Below, piece by piece: positions 1 through 5,078 of a DNA stretch of 5,335 bases; position 1 is the first letter of the stretch; each line of letters begins with the position of its first letter. Origin of the DNA: Zavarzinia sp. (GTDB taxonomy: Bacteria > Pseudomonadota > Alphaproteobacteria > Zavarziniales > Zavarziniaceae); NCBI GenBank assembly GCA_028694545.1, contig JAQVKV010000233.1, forward strand, positions 1 through 5,335, written 5' to 3'. A program made the translations under genes and the position numbers. The notes beneath the pieces are model-generated. The model did no database searches. It saw only the letters and a program-made list of their open reading frames with translations, and was not told the DNA's origin.

Positions 1-629
1 CCGTCCTTGTCGAGCCGGGCGAAGCGGGCATCGATCTTCGCGGCCATTTCCGCCTGCGAGACGCGGAAATCGAGGCTGGTGTCCGCCGCCATGATCGGAT
101 CGGGAATGCCGCGGCGTTCCATGTCCCGGCGCCCGGCTGGGGCGCCACCCTGAGGGCCGCCACCTTGGGCGGTGGCCGGACCGCCAGCGGGAGTCGAGCC
201 GCCCTGCTGAGCGCCGCCGGGGCGTCGGGGCGCCGGGCGGTCGCGATAGGCCCCGGCTTCAGCCTTGTCGCGATAGGCGCCGACCTCGACCGGGGTCAGG
301 AAACCGTCCCTGTCGGTATCGATGGCGGCGAACAGGCTGCCGCCATCGGCCCCGATTTCCGCGCGATCGAGGAAGCCGTCCTTGTTGGTATCGGCTTCGG
401 GCAGCCAACGCGCGAAGAGGGCGGGGCATCCATCGGCGTCGGCAAGGCCGAGCAGGCGGCCGGCCGGCGTCGTCACCGGCGGGGGCATCTCGCCTGCTCC
501 GCCCTCCATGGGTGGGGGCGGGGGGGCGCCGCCGTGCCCGCCCCCCGGTCCGCCGTGTCCGCCACCAGGACCGGAACAGGCGGCGAGGCCGGCGGCAAGC
601 AGGGCGGGAACAAAGCGGATCATCGTCAT
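1..629 (-). CDS. EF-hand lipoprotein, 3' end beyond the left edge
   Basis: The reading frame is open from ATG 629 to the window edge, giving 209 complete codons with no stop, so the C-terminus is missing. The N-terminus is a lipoprotein signal: a short charged start, a hydrophobic stretch and the lipobox LAAC with Cys18, so I infer a lipid-anchored envelope protein. Next comes a Gly/His/Pro-rich linker (about residues 20-53). Canonical EF-hand loops follow at residues 80-91 (DTNKDGFLDRAE) and 104-115 (DTDRDGFLTPVE), each with acidic residues at loop positions 1, 5 and 12. After a second Gly/Pro/Gln-rich linker comes a degenerate loop at 183-194 (Phe where Gly is usual), and a fourth begins at residue 207 (DKDG) where the window ends. 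Calcium binding is expected from the family; the physiological role is unknown. An in-frame ATG at 623 is an alternative start; Shine-Dalgarno support is weak for both. It lies downstream of the LTXXQ gene on the same strand. Confidence 0.85.
   Translation of the reverse strand, partial: MTMIRFVPALLAAGLAACSGPGGGHGGPGGGHGGAPPPPPMEGGAGEMPPPVTTPAGRLLGLADADGCPALFARWLPEADTNKDGFLDRAEIGADGGSLFAAIDTDRDGFLTPVEVGAYRDKAEAGAYRDRPAPRRPGGAQQGGSTPAGGPATAQGGGPQGGAPAGRRDMERRGIPDPIMAADTSLDFRVSQAEMAAKIDARFARLDKD
531..572 (-). repeat. Two tandem 21-bp repeats encoding GPGGGHG
   Basis: Codons 20-33 of the EF-hand lipoprotein are two diverged 21-bp units, each encoding GPGGGHG and differing mainly at third positions. 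They put two histidines in a flexible linker just after the lipidated cysteine. The repeat probably arose by in-frame duplication. It could be a simple spacer or a weak metal-binding segment; the sequence does not decide. Confidence 0.7.
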
Positions 630-659
630 GGGTCTCTACCGGTCGAGCGAGGAACGAGA

Positions 660-693
660 ATGCCCCGGCGCCCGGGGGAAGGCGCCGGGGCAT
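660..693 (-). terminator. Strong GC hairpin between LTXXQ and EF-hand genes
   Basis: Positions 660-672 and 681-693 are perfect inverted repeats of 13 bp around an 8-base loop. The hairpin sits 40 bp past the LTXXQ stop and 31 bp before the EF-hand ATG. On the minus strand it is followed by TTCTCGTTCC, which is pyrimidine-rich but lacks a clean U-run, so it is a weak intrinsic terminator at best. It may instead act as an mRNA 3'-end stabiliser or a partial terminator that lowers expression of the downstream gene. Confidence 0.5.
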
Positions 694-696
694 ATG

Positions 697-744
697 CCGC
701 GCGGAGGGGGGGCGTTATCCGCGCGGTGGGGGTCAGCCGCGCGG
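697..744. repeat. Three copies of palindrome CCGCGCGG
   Basis: The self-complementary octamer CCGCGCGG occurs at 697-704, 719-726 and 737-744. The last copy lies in the final codons of the LTXXQ gene. Any two copies can pair, so this stretch plus the hairpin at 660-693 could form alternative stacked stems past the stop codon. With this GC content, some of the recurrence could be chance. Confidence 0.5.
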
Positions 745-1353
745 CGGAACCGGCATGTCGCCGGGGGCAGGATCGCGCTCTGGCCCGCCCTGGGGCCCCC
801 GGCCGGGGCCGGCGTCGGGGCGGCAGTCGCCGCCGCGCTCGAAGCGGGCGGGGGTGAAGCCACGGCCGCCGTCACGGGCCGGGCGGTCCATGACGCGTTT
901 CTGGCCGTCGTTCAGCGCATCGTAGAGCTTGGTCAGCGCCGGCGCTTCGGCCTTGGCCTGGGCGAGTTCCGCTTCCAGGCGCTCGATGCGCATCGCCTCG
1001 CGTTCCACGCGGCTCGGGCGGGCCGGCTTGTCGCCGTCGGCGATACGCGCCTTCACATGGGTCAGGCACATGTCGCGATCGGCCGCGTTGCCTTTGGTCA
1101 CCGCGTCGGCATAGGCCTGCCACAGGGGCTTCTGCGCGTCGGTCAGCTCGAGCTTGGTCTCGACGAAGGCGAGACGGGCATTTTCACGCGCGAAGCGGTC
1201 GGTGCAGCGGTCCGCCATGTCTTCGGCGCTCATGGCGCGACCACCATTGGGGCCAGGGCCACGATCCGGGCGGGCGAGCGCCGTGCCGGCGCCGGCCAGC
1301 GCGGTGCCGAGCAGGGCGACGAGGCCGAGGCCGGCGATCATCCGTTTGTTCAT
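733..1353 (-). CDS. Secreted LTXXQ-motif (Spy/CpxP-like) protein
   Basis: The protein has 206 residues. It begins with a classical Sec signal peptide: MNKRM, a hydrophobic core, then a likely cleavage after ALA at residue 28, so the mature protein should be periplasmic. LTDAQ at residues 70-74 is the LTXXQ motif of the Spy/CpxP superfamily, and a second, weaker copy is LNDGQ at 147-151. The stretch from about 115 to 138 is highly charged and helical, probably coiled coil. Cysteines lie at 50, 96 and 177. The C-terminal 40 residues are rich in Gly, Pro, Arg and Asp and probably disordered. E. coli Spy and CpxP are envelope-stress chaperones or Cpx regulators; many alphaproteobacterial LTXXQ proteins remain uncharacterised, so a chaperone role is inference. 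The start is supported by AAGGA 8 bases upstream. The gene lies 73 bp downstream of the GlsB-like gene in the same direction and may share its transcript. Confidence 0.88.
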   Translation of the reverse strand: MNKRMIAGLGLVALLGTALAGAGTALARPDRGPGPNGGRAMSAEDMADRCTDRFARENARLAFVETKLELTDAQKPLWQAYADAVTKGNAADRDMCLTHVKARIADGDKPARPSRVEREAMRIERLEAELAQAKAEAPALTKLYDALNDGQKRVMDRPARDGGRGFTPARFERGGDCRPDAGPGRGPQGGPERDPAPGDMPVPPRG

Positions 1354-1407
1354 TGGTGCGTTCCTTCAATCGGGTTTCAACGTCCCAGCACAGGAATAAA
1401 CGCACCA
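1354..1407 (-). promoter_or_regulatory. Possible initiation-masking hairpin in the LTXXQ gene leader
   Basis: TGGTGCGTT at 1354-1362 and AACGCACCA at 1399-1407 are a perfect 9-bp inverted repeat. In the minus-strand mRNA the downstream arm lies between the ribosome binding site (AAGGA, 1362-1366) and the AUG at 1353. The upstream arm could therefore fold onto the initiation region, and a further CC/GG pairing could cover part of the Shine-Dalgarno. No known RNA family is recognised. Confidence 0.4.
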
Positions 1408-1426
1408 CGCGACGATTTCCTGCGCG

Positions 1427-1672
1427 TCAGGTAACGGCGCGCCAGACCACCAGGAAAATGATGGCGCCGAGCACCGAAATGCCGATCGAACGCAGGTCCA
1501 GTGCCTTCGCCTCGCCCCAGCCGATCTGGGTGCCGATGAAGCCGCCGATGAAGGCGCCGACGATGCCGACGACGGTGGTCCAGATCAGGCCGCCGCCATC
1601 ATGGCCGGGCACCAGGAATTTGGCGATCAGCCCGGAAATCAGGCCGAGCACGATCCAGGAAAGCCAACCCAT
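1427..1672 (-). CDS. GlsB/YeaQ/YmgE family stress-response membrane protein
   Basis: This is an 81-residue, glycine-rich inner-membrane protein of the transglycosylase-associated (PF04226) family. Three hydrophobic helices are visible at about residues 3-20, 28-47 and 61-79. The family features are the MGWLSWIVLGLISG start, the loop KFLVPGHDGGG after helix 1, the GIVGAFIGGFIG glycine pattern in helix 2, and a short polar loop before helix 3. Family members are small, often induced by acid or general stress, and their biochemical function is not settled; the old transglycosylase name is misleading. I chose ATG 1672 because AGGAG (1679-1683) lies 6 bases upstream and the family starts here; an upstream in-frame ATG at 1714 would add 14 polar residues without family support. 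The gene diverges from def and carries a possible EcfG-type promoter. Confidence 0.92.
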   Translation of the reverse strand: MGWLSWIVLGLISGLIAKFLVPGHDGGGLIWTTVVGIVGAFIGGFIGTQIGWGEAKALDLRSIGISVLGAIIFLVVWRAVT

Positions 1673-1709
1673 CTCATTCTCCTCGTCTTTCGCCGCCGCG
1701 TGGCGGCTG

Positions 1710-1723
1710 CCCATTCAAATGGG
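1710..1723. promoter_or_regulatory. Palindromic CCCATT-CA-AATGGG site
   Basis: CCCATT (1710-1715) and AATGGG (1718-1723) form a 14-bp palindrome in the divergent spacer between the GlsB-like gene and def. It overlaps the -10 part of the proposed EcfG-like promoter. Its shape suits a repressor operator, but no regulator is identified and chance is possible. Confidence 0.3.
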
Positions 1724-1743
1724 GAATGGCCCCCGGGTGTTCC
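1718..1743 (-). promoter_or_regulatory. Possible EcfG-type promoter of the GlsB-like gene
   Basis: Read on the minus strand, GGAAC (1739-1743) is followed 17 bases later by CATT (1718-1721). The alphaproteobacterial general-stress sigma factor EcfG recognises GGAAC-N16/17-CGTT, so the match is complete at -35 and 3 of 4 at -10. A start near 1711 would give a leader of about 40 bases to ATG 1672. Stress control suits the GlsB/YeaQ family. Confidence 0.45.
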
Positions 1744-1759
1744 AGTCGGAATGGTGCCT

Positions 1760-1767
1760 GAGGAAGG
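1760..1767 (+). promoter_or_regulatory. Ribosome binding site favouring def ATG 1772
   Basis: GAGGAAGG lies 4 bases before ATG 1772, or 7 bases counted from its GAGGA core. It is the only good Shine-Dalgarno here. The next family-like start, ATG 1802, has only a weak GCGGA just upstream. Confidence 0.6.
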
Positions 1768-1771
1768 TTGC

Positions 1772-2323
1772 ATGGCCGTGGCCATGCGCCATAGTGCGGA
1801 TATGAGCCTTCGACCGATCCTGCGCATGGGGCATCCGATCCTGGCCCGCCGGGCGGCGCCCGTGGGCGACCCCACCCTGCCTGAAATCCGCGAACTCGCG
1901 GCCGACATGGCGGAAACCATGCGCGCGGCCGACGGTCGCGGCATCGCTGCTCCCCAGGTGGGCGCTTCCCTGCGCCTCGTCATGTTCCATGCCCCTCTGG
2001 GGGACGAGAACGCGCGGGGGATCGACAACGCGCCGCTGACCGTGCTGGCCGATCCGGTGATCGAGGTGCTGGACGCGGCGCTCGACAGCGATTGGGAAGG
2101 TTGCCTTTCCGTGCCCGGTCTGAAAGGCATGGTGCCGCGCGCCCGGGCCATCCGCTATCGCGGCCTCGATCTCGAGGGCCGTCTGGTCGAGCGCGTGGCG
2201 CGGGATTTCCACGCCCGGGTGGTTCAGCACGAATGCGACCATCTGGACGGCATTCTGTACCCCCAGCGGATGGCGGATCTTTCCACCTTGATGTATCTGA
2301 ATGCCGTGTCGCACGAGGAATGA
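1772..2323 (+). CDS. def: Peptide deformylase
   Basis: The enzyme removes the formyl group from the N-terminal methionine of new proteins in the cytoplasm, using a bound metal, usually Fe2+. All three family motifs are present. Counting from ATG 1802, motif 1 is GRGIAAPQ (45-52), motif 2 is EGCLS (99-103, Cys101 a metal ligand), and motif 3 is HECDH (143-147, His143 and His147 ligands, Glu144 catalytic). The enzyme is expected to be active; motif 1 has Ile for the usual Leu. Two starts compete: ATG 1772 has a strong ribosome binding site and gives 183 residues, while ATG 1802 (MSLRPILRMG) matches where the family normally begins and gives 173. I chose 1772 on the ribosome binding site. No fmt gene is adjacent, which suggests, but does not prove, that this is a second deformylase copy. 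Its stop lies within or against the start of the COQ9-family gene, so the two are probably co-translated. Confidence 0.95.
   Translation: MAVAMRHSADMSLRPILRMGHPILARRAAPVGDPTLPEIRELAADMAETMRAADGRGIAAPQVGASLRLVMFHAPLGDENARGIDNAPLTVLADPVIEVLDAALDSDWEGCLSVPGLKGMVPRARAIRYRGLDLEGRLVERVARDFHARVVQHECDHLDGILYPQRMADLSTLMYLNAVSHEE
2315..2319 (+). promoter_or_regulatory. Ribosome binding site inside the def 3' end
   Basis: GAGGA in the last def codons directly abuts ATG 2320 (no spacer) but lies 9 bases before ATG 2329. The spacing favours 2329 as the COQ9-family start, although ATG 2320 makes the classic ATGA overlap with the def stop. Confidence 0.5.
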
Positions 2324-2328
2324 CCGAT

Positions 2329-2988
2329 ATGGCCGATGACGCCGCCGCTCCGAGCTTTTCCGATCGTCTGCTCGACGCCATGCTGCCCCATGTGCCGTTC
2401 GATGGCTGGTCGGTGCGCGCGGTCAACGCCGCCGCCGCCGATCTCGGCATCGACCCGGCCGAGGCCCGCAGCGCCTTCCCCGGCGCCTATGACGCCATAG
2501 CGCGCCATTCGGCCCGGGCGGACGACCGTATGGTCGAAGCCTTGCACGGCCATGGCCTCGAAGGGCTGAAGATCCGCGAGAAGATCGCGCTCGCCGTGCG
2601 TACTCGTCTCGAACAGGCGGAGGCCGATCGCGAGGCGGTGCGCCGCGCCGTCCAGTTCCTGGCCCTGCCGCCGGGCGGACCGCTGGCGGCCAAGCTGCTC
2701 TATCAGACGGTGGATGCCATGTGGCGCGGCATCGGCGACACGTCGAAGGATTTCAGCTTCTATTCGAAGCGCGCGATCCTGGCCGGGGTCTATTCGGCGA
2801 CGCTGGCCTTCTGGCTCCAGGACGACAGCGAGGGGCGGGCGAAGACCTGGGAATTCCTTGACCGGCGGATCGAGGACGTGATGACCCTGGGCAAGGTGCG
2901 GGCAAGGGTGGAACCCTTGCTGAAGGCCGTGCCTTCGCCCTTCTCGGCGCTGATGCGCCTGCGCGACGCGGTCAATACGCGGAAATAG
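2329..2988 (+). CDS. COQ9-family ubiquinone biosynthesis protein
   Basis: This is a 219-residue protein from ATG 2329, or 222 from ATG 2320. The N-terminal half resembles the TetR-like fold of COQ9 (AAADLGIDPAEARSAFPG, about 35-52). The C-terminal half carries the family signature: YQTVDAMWRGIGDTSKDFS (125-143), FYSKRAILAGVYSATLAFW (144-162), then DDS (165-167) and the WEFLDRRIEDVM segment (174-185). In eukaryotes COQ9 binds lipid and helps COQ7 hydroxylate demethoxyubiquinone. Alphaproteobacterial members are thought to act in ubiquinone synthesis, but the partner here is not visible. No signal peptide is seen, so a cytoplasmic or membrane-peripheral place is expected. The gene is coupled to def and converges with purK. 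TetR-family regulators share the fold, but the C-terminal signature argues for COQ9. Confidence 0.9.
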   Translation: MADDAAAPSFSDRLLDAMLPHVPFDGWSVRAVNAAAADLGIDPAEARSAFPGAYDAIARHSARADDRMVEALHGHGLEGLKIREKIALAVRTRLEQAEADREAVRRAVQFLALPPGGPLAAKLLYQTVDAMWRGIGDTSKDFSFYSKRAILAGVYSATLAFWLQDDSEGRAKTWEFLDRRIEDVMTLGKVRARVEPLLKAVPSPFSALMRLRDAVNTRK

Positions 2989-2995
2989 AGCGGCG

Positions 2996-3018
2996 CGCCG
3001 GCGCTTCAGGCGCCGGCG
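2996..3018. terminator. Hairpin across the COQ9/purK convergent junction
   Basis: CGCCGGCGC (2996-3004) and GCGCCGGCG (3010-3018) are perfect 9-bp arms around a 5-base loop. The purK stop codon lies largely in the loop and the right arm encodes the last purK codons. It starts 8 bp after the COQ9 stop. Neither strand has a full U-run (CTCTATTT follows on the minus side), so bidirectional termination or 3'-end protection is plausible but unproven. Confidence 0.5.
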
Positions 3019-4166
3019 ACCACCTTGCGCAGATCCTCGATCGCCGCCTCGACCGGGGTGGCATCGGTCAGCACGCGGGTGACATGGCCCATCTTGCGCC
3101 CCGGCCGGGCTTCCGCCTTGCCGTAGAGGTGGGGATGCGCCCCTTCCGCCAGCAGGAGGCGGGGGAAGGCGTCCACATCATCGCCGATCAGGTTCAGCAT
3201 GATCGAACGCCCGCGTCCGAGGGGGCAGCCAAGCGGCAGGCCGAGGGCGGCGCGCGCCGCCTGCTCGAACTGGCTGGTTTCCGCGCCTTCGATGGTCCAA
3301 TGGCCGGAGTTATGCACCCGCGGCGCCATCTCGTTGACGAGCAGACGGCCATCGGCGGTGACGAAGAATTCGATCGCCAGCACGCCGACGTAATCGAGCG
3401 CGATCAGGAAATCATGGGCGATCGTCTGCGCCTTCAGGGCCAGCTCGGGCGAGAGCCCGGGAGCCGGCGCGATGCTGACGTCGAGGATGTGATGACGATG
3501 CCGGTTCTCTACCGGATCGAACACGGCGACATCGCCGGCGACGCCGCGCGCGGCGACCACCGAAACCTCGGCGGTGAAGGAGACGAAGCCTTCGAGAATG
3601 GCGGGAGCGCCCTTCATCATGGCGAAGGCGGCGTCCAGGTCCTCGGTCGCGCGGATCAGGGCCTGACCCTTGCCGTCGTAGCCGAGGCGCCGGGTCTTCA
3701 GTACCGCCGGCAGCCCGAGGGCGGCGACGGCGGCATCGAGATCGGCGCGGGTATCGACCGCGCGGAAGGGCGCGGTGGCGATCCCTTGCGCATTGGCGAA
3801 CGTCTTTTCCACCAGCCGGTCCTGGGCGACGGCCAGGGCCTTTTCCCCCGGGCGCACGGGTTTGCGCGCGGCGAGGAAGGCGACGGTCGCGGCCGGCACA
3901 TTCTCGAATTCATAGGTGATGGCGTCGACCGAATCGGCGAAGGCTGCCAGCGCCACCTCGTCCTCGTAAGGTGCGATCGTGGCCGCGGCGGCGACGAGGC
4001 CGGCGGGCGGATCGGCTTCCGGCCCGAAGATGTGGCAGCGATAGCCAAGGGCGGCGGCCGCCAGCGCGATCATGCGGCCCAATTGCCCGCCGCCGAGAAT
4101 ACCCAGTGTCGAGCCCGGGGGCAGCGCGGCTTCGGTCAGCGGGGCCGGTTTGGGGGCGGCGTTCAT
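3006..4166 (-). CDS. purK: N5-carboxyaminoimidazole ribonucleotide synthase (PurK)
   Basis: PurK uses ATP and bicarbonate to convert AIR to N5-CAIR in de novo purine synthesis. The 386-residue protein is a full-length ATP-grasp enzyme. Its N-terminal Rossmann-like domain starts with [11 protein letters not shown] (22-32) and includes TYEFENVP (84-91). The ATP-grasp core carries [13 protein letters not shown] (156-168), the acidic metal-site region around AIEFF (264-268), and [14 protein letters not shown] (278-291). The C-terminal family segment includes YGK and the GRKMGHVT stretch (348-363). No key motif is missing. About 12 residues precede the usual PurK start; the ATG is kept because it overlaps the purE stop as ATGA and GGAG lies 8 bases upstream. 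The neighbouring purE supplies the next enzyme. Confidence 0.97.
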   Translation of the reverse strand: MNAAPKPAPLTEAALPPGSTLGILGGGQLGRMIALAAAALGYRCHIFGPEADPPAGLVAAAATIAPYEDEVALAAFADSVDAITYEFENVPAATVAFLAARKPVRPGEKALAVAQDRLVEKTFANAQGIATAPFRAVDTRADLDAAVAALGLPAVLKTRRLGYDGKGQALIRATEDLDAAFAMMKGAPAILEGFVSFTAEVSVVAARGVAGDVAVFDPVENRHRHHILDVSIAPAPGLSPELALKAQTIAHDFLIALDYVGVLAIEFFVTADGRLLVNEMAPRVHNSGHWTIEGAETSQFEQAARAALGLPLGCPLGRGRSIMLNLIGDDVDAFPRLLLAEGAHPHLYGKAEARPGRKMGHVTRVLTDATPVEAAIEDLRKVVAGA

Positions 4167-4651
4167 TCCGCCGTCTCCGGCACGCCCTCCGTCTGGCGAC
4201 GGCGGAACTCGGTCAGCCGCGCGTCGAGGACTTCGTCGCCCAGCGCCAGGATCGAGGCGGCGAGAAGGGCGGCGTTGATCGCGCCCGCCTTGCCGATGGC
4301 CAGTGTGCCGACGGGAATGCCGCCTGGCATCTGCACGATGGAGAGCAGGGAATCCTGCCCCTTCAGGGCATGGCTTTCGACCGGCACGCCGAGCACGGGC
4401 AGGGTGGTGAGCGAGGCGGTCATGCCCGGCAGATGGGCGGCACCACCCGCGCCGGCGATAATCACCTTGAGGCCGCGTGCCTTGGCGCCCTTGGCATAGT
4501 CGAACATGCGCTCGGGCGTGCGGTGGGCCGAGACGACCTTCACCTCATGGGCAACGCCGAGGCTGGCCAGGGTTTCGGCGGCATGGCTCATGGTCGGCCA
4601 ATCCGAGCGGCTGCCCATGATGATTCCGACCACGGGAATTGTCTGGCTCAT
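4163..4651 (-). CDS. purE: N5-carboxyaminoimidazole ribonucleotide mutase (PurE, class I)
   Basis: PurE moves the carboxyl group of N5-CAIR to C4 to make CAIR, directly using the PurK product. The 162-residue length is normal for bacterial class I PurE, a cytoplasmic octamer in known structures. Visible motifs are GSRSDW (13-18, nucleotide and phosphate binding), SAHRTP (41-46, with His43 matching the catalytic His45 of E. coli PurE), [12 protein letters not shown] (66-77), LGVPV (87-91) and [13 protein letters not shown] (108-120). The presence of PurK next to it confirms the class I, N5-CAIR-using route. The Shine-Dalgarno is weak (GGA about 4-6 bases before ATG 4651), which suggests partial dependence on translation from the upstream YdcH-family gene 13 bp away. 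The stop overlaps the purK start by 4 bp. Confidence 0.97.
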   Translation of the reverse strand: MSQTIPVVGIIMGSRSDWPTMSHAAETLASLGVAHEVKVVSAHRTPERMFDYAKGAKARGLKVIIAGAGGAAHLPGMTASLTTLPVLGVPVESHALKGQDSLLSIVQMPGGIPVGTLAIGKAGAINAALLAASILALGDEVLDARLTEFRRRQTEGVPETAE

Positions 4652-4664
4652 GAAATCCGGTCTG

Positions 4665-4865
4665 TCAGGCGATGATGTCGGGGAGAAGCTGGCTGTTGAC
4701 CTTCAGGATCAGGTCCCTCAGCTGCAGTTTGCGCTTTTTCAGGCGCTGAACCTGGATCTGGTCGAAAGGCGGACTGGCAACGAGGGCGTCGATGGCGGCG
4801 TCGAGATCCCGGTGTTCCTGCATCAACTCGGTCAGCTTACGCTGCAACTCTTCCTCGTCCACCAT
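4665..4865 (-). CDS. YdcH/DUF465 family protein, first gene of the pur operon
   Basis: This is a 66-residue protein with a heptad-like, highly charged sequence. It is helical from about residues 3 to 28, has a turn at SPPFD (31-35), then a second helix with the family core [14 protein letters not shown] (40-53) and a conserved-looking LLPDIIA end. DUF465/YdcH proteins are small helical hairpins of unknown function. I chose ATG 4865 because the domain starts there; the upstream open frame to 5033 has no family character. GAGGA lies 11 bases before this ATG, a rather long spacing. The gene is 13 bp before purE on the same strand, so it probably shares the purEK transcript. A role in purine synthesis is not shown by the sequence. 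Confidence 0.85.
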   Translation of the reverse strand: MVDEEELQRKLTELMQEHRDLDAAIDALVASPPFDQIQVQRLKKRKLQLRDLILKVNSQLLPDIIA

Positions 4866-4899
4866 TCGCGCCGCTGTCCTCACCACGGGAAAGAACCGC

Positions 4900-4928
4900 T
4901 TTATAGCACGTCCGCGAGCCCGCGTGCA
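4900..4928 (-). promoter_or_regulatory. Candidate sigma-70 promoter for YdcH-purE-purK
   Basis: On the minus strand TGCACG (4923-4928) and TATAAA (4900-4905) are separated by 17 bases. The -10 matches 5 of 6 positions of TATAAT and the -35 matches 3 of 6 of TTGACA. Transcription would start near 4893, leaving a leader of about 28 bases to ATG 4865. Confidence 0.45.
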
Positions 4929-5014
4929 GCTTCGTGACGCCATGTGGCACTTTGTTTTGCCGGATTCTGCTGCGATGCGGCGACGAATCAATGCGCTGCA
5001 AAGACGGTTGACGG

Positions 5015-5043
5015 ATGACGGCCCCGTGACCACGTGGTTAGAT
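5015..5043 (+). promoter_or_regulatory. Weak candidate promoter for the 55-residue YdcH gene
   Basis: ATGACG (5015-5020) and TTAGAT (5038-5043) are 17 bases apart, matching 4 and 3 of 6 consensus positions. A better -35 hexamer, TTGACG (5008-5013), has no -10 at normal spacing. The palindrome at 5029-5038 would sit in the spacer and touch the -10 box. Confidence 0.3.
5029..5038. promoter_or_regulatory. Palindrome ACCACGTGGT
   Basis: This is a perfect 10-bp palindrome centred on CACGTG, inside the candidate promoter of the small plus-strand YdcH gene. Its place suits an operator; the binding protein is unknown. Confidence 0.35.
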
Positions 5044-5052
5044 GTTGGTCCC

Positions 5053-5062
5053 GTTGATCAAC
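5053..5062. promoter_or_regulatory. Palindrome GTTGATCAAC
   Basis: This is a perfect 10-bp palindrome directly before the ribosome binding site of the plus-strand YdcH gene. It could be an operator in the leader. An RNA hairpin is unlikely because the palindrome has no room for a loop. Confidence 0.35.
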
Positions 5063-5070
5063 AAGGGAGG
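5063..5070 (+). promoter_or_regulatory. Strong ribosome binding site of the 55-residue YdcH gene
   Basis: AAGGGAGG lies 8 bases before ATG 5079, close to ideal in sequence and spacing. It is the main reason, with the domain match, to accept this very short gene. Confidence 0.75.
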
Positions 5071-5078
5071 ATCTGCGA

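Larger units (their letters stand above)
4866..5078. other. 213-bp divergent regulatory region between two YdcH genes
   Basis: This spacer must hold the promoters of the YdcH-purEK unit (minus) and of the 55-residue YdcH gene (plus). It contains one candidate promoter in each direction and two 10-bp palindromes, listed separately. No purine riboswitch or other known leader RNA is recognised in it. Open frames that cross it lack ribosome binding sites and family features. Confidence 0.7.

Noticed and set aside
322..1434. Long plus-strand open frame of 370 codons over the envelope genes
   Set aside because: It is antisense to two well-supported exported proteins, has biased Ala/Gly/Arg composition without domains, and is typical of stop-poor antisense frames in GC-rich DNA.
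2092..2328. Upstream extension of the COQ9-family frame into def
   Set aside because: The frame is open by chance across the deformylase motifs; the extra residues have no COQ9 similarity, and plausible starts exist at 2320 and 2329.
3084..4499. Plus-strand open frame of 471 codons opposite purK and purE
   Set aside because: It mirrors the codons of two unmistakable enzymes, shows no family motif, and arises from the GC-rich third positions of the real genes.
4866..5033. N-terminal extension of the 66-residue YdcH protein
   Set aside because: The added 56 residues are Arg/Ser/Ala-rich with no DUF465 character, and they span the likely promoter at 4900-4928.
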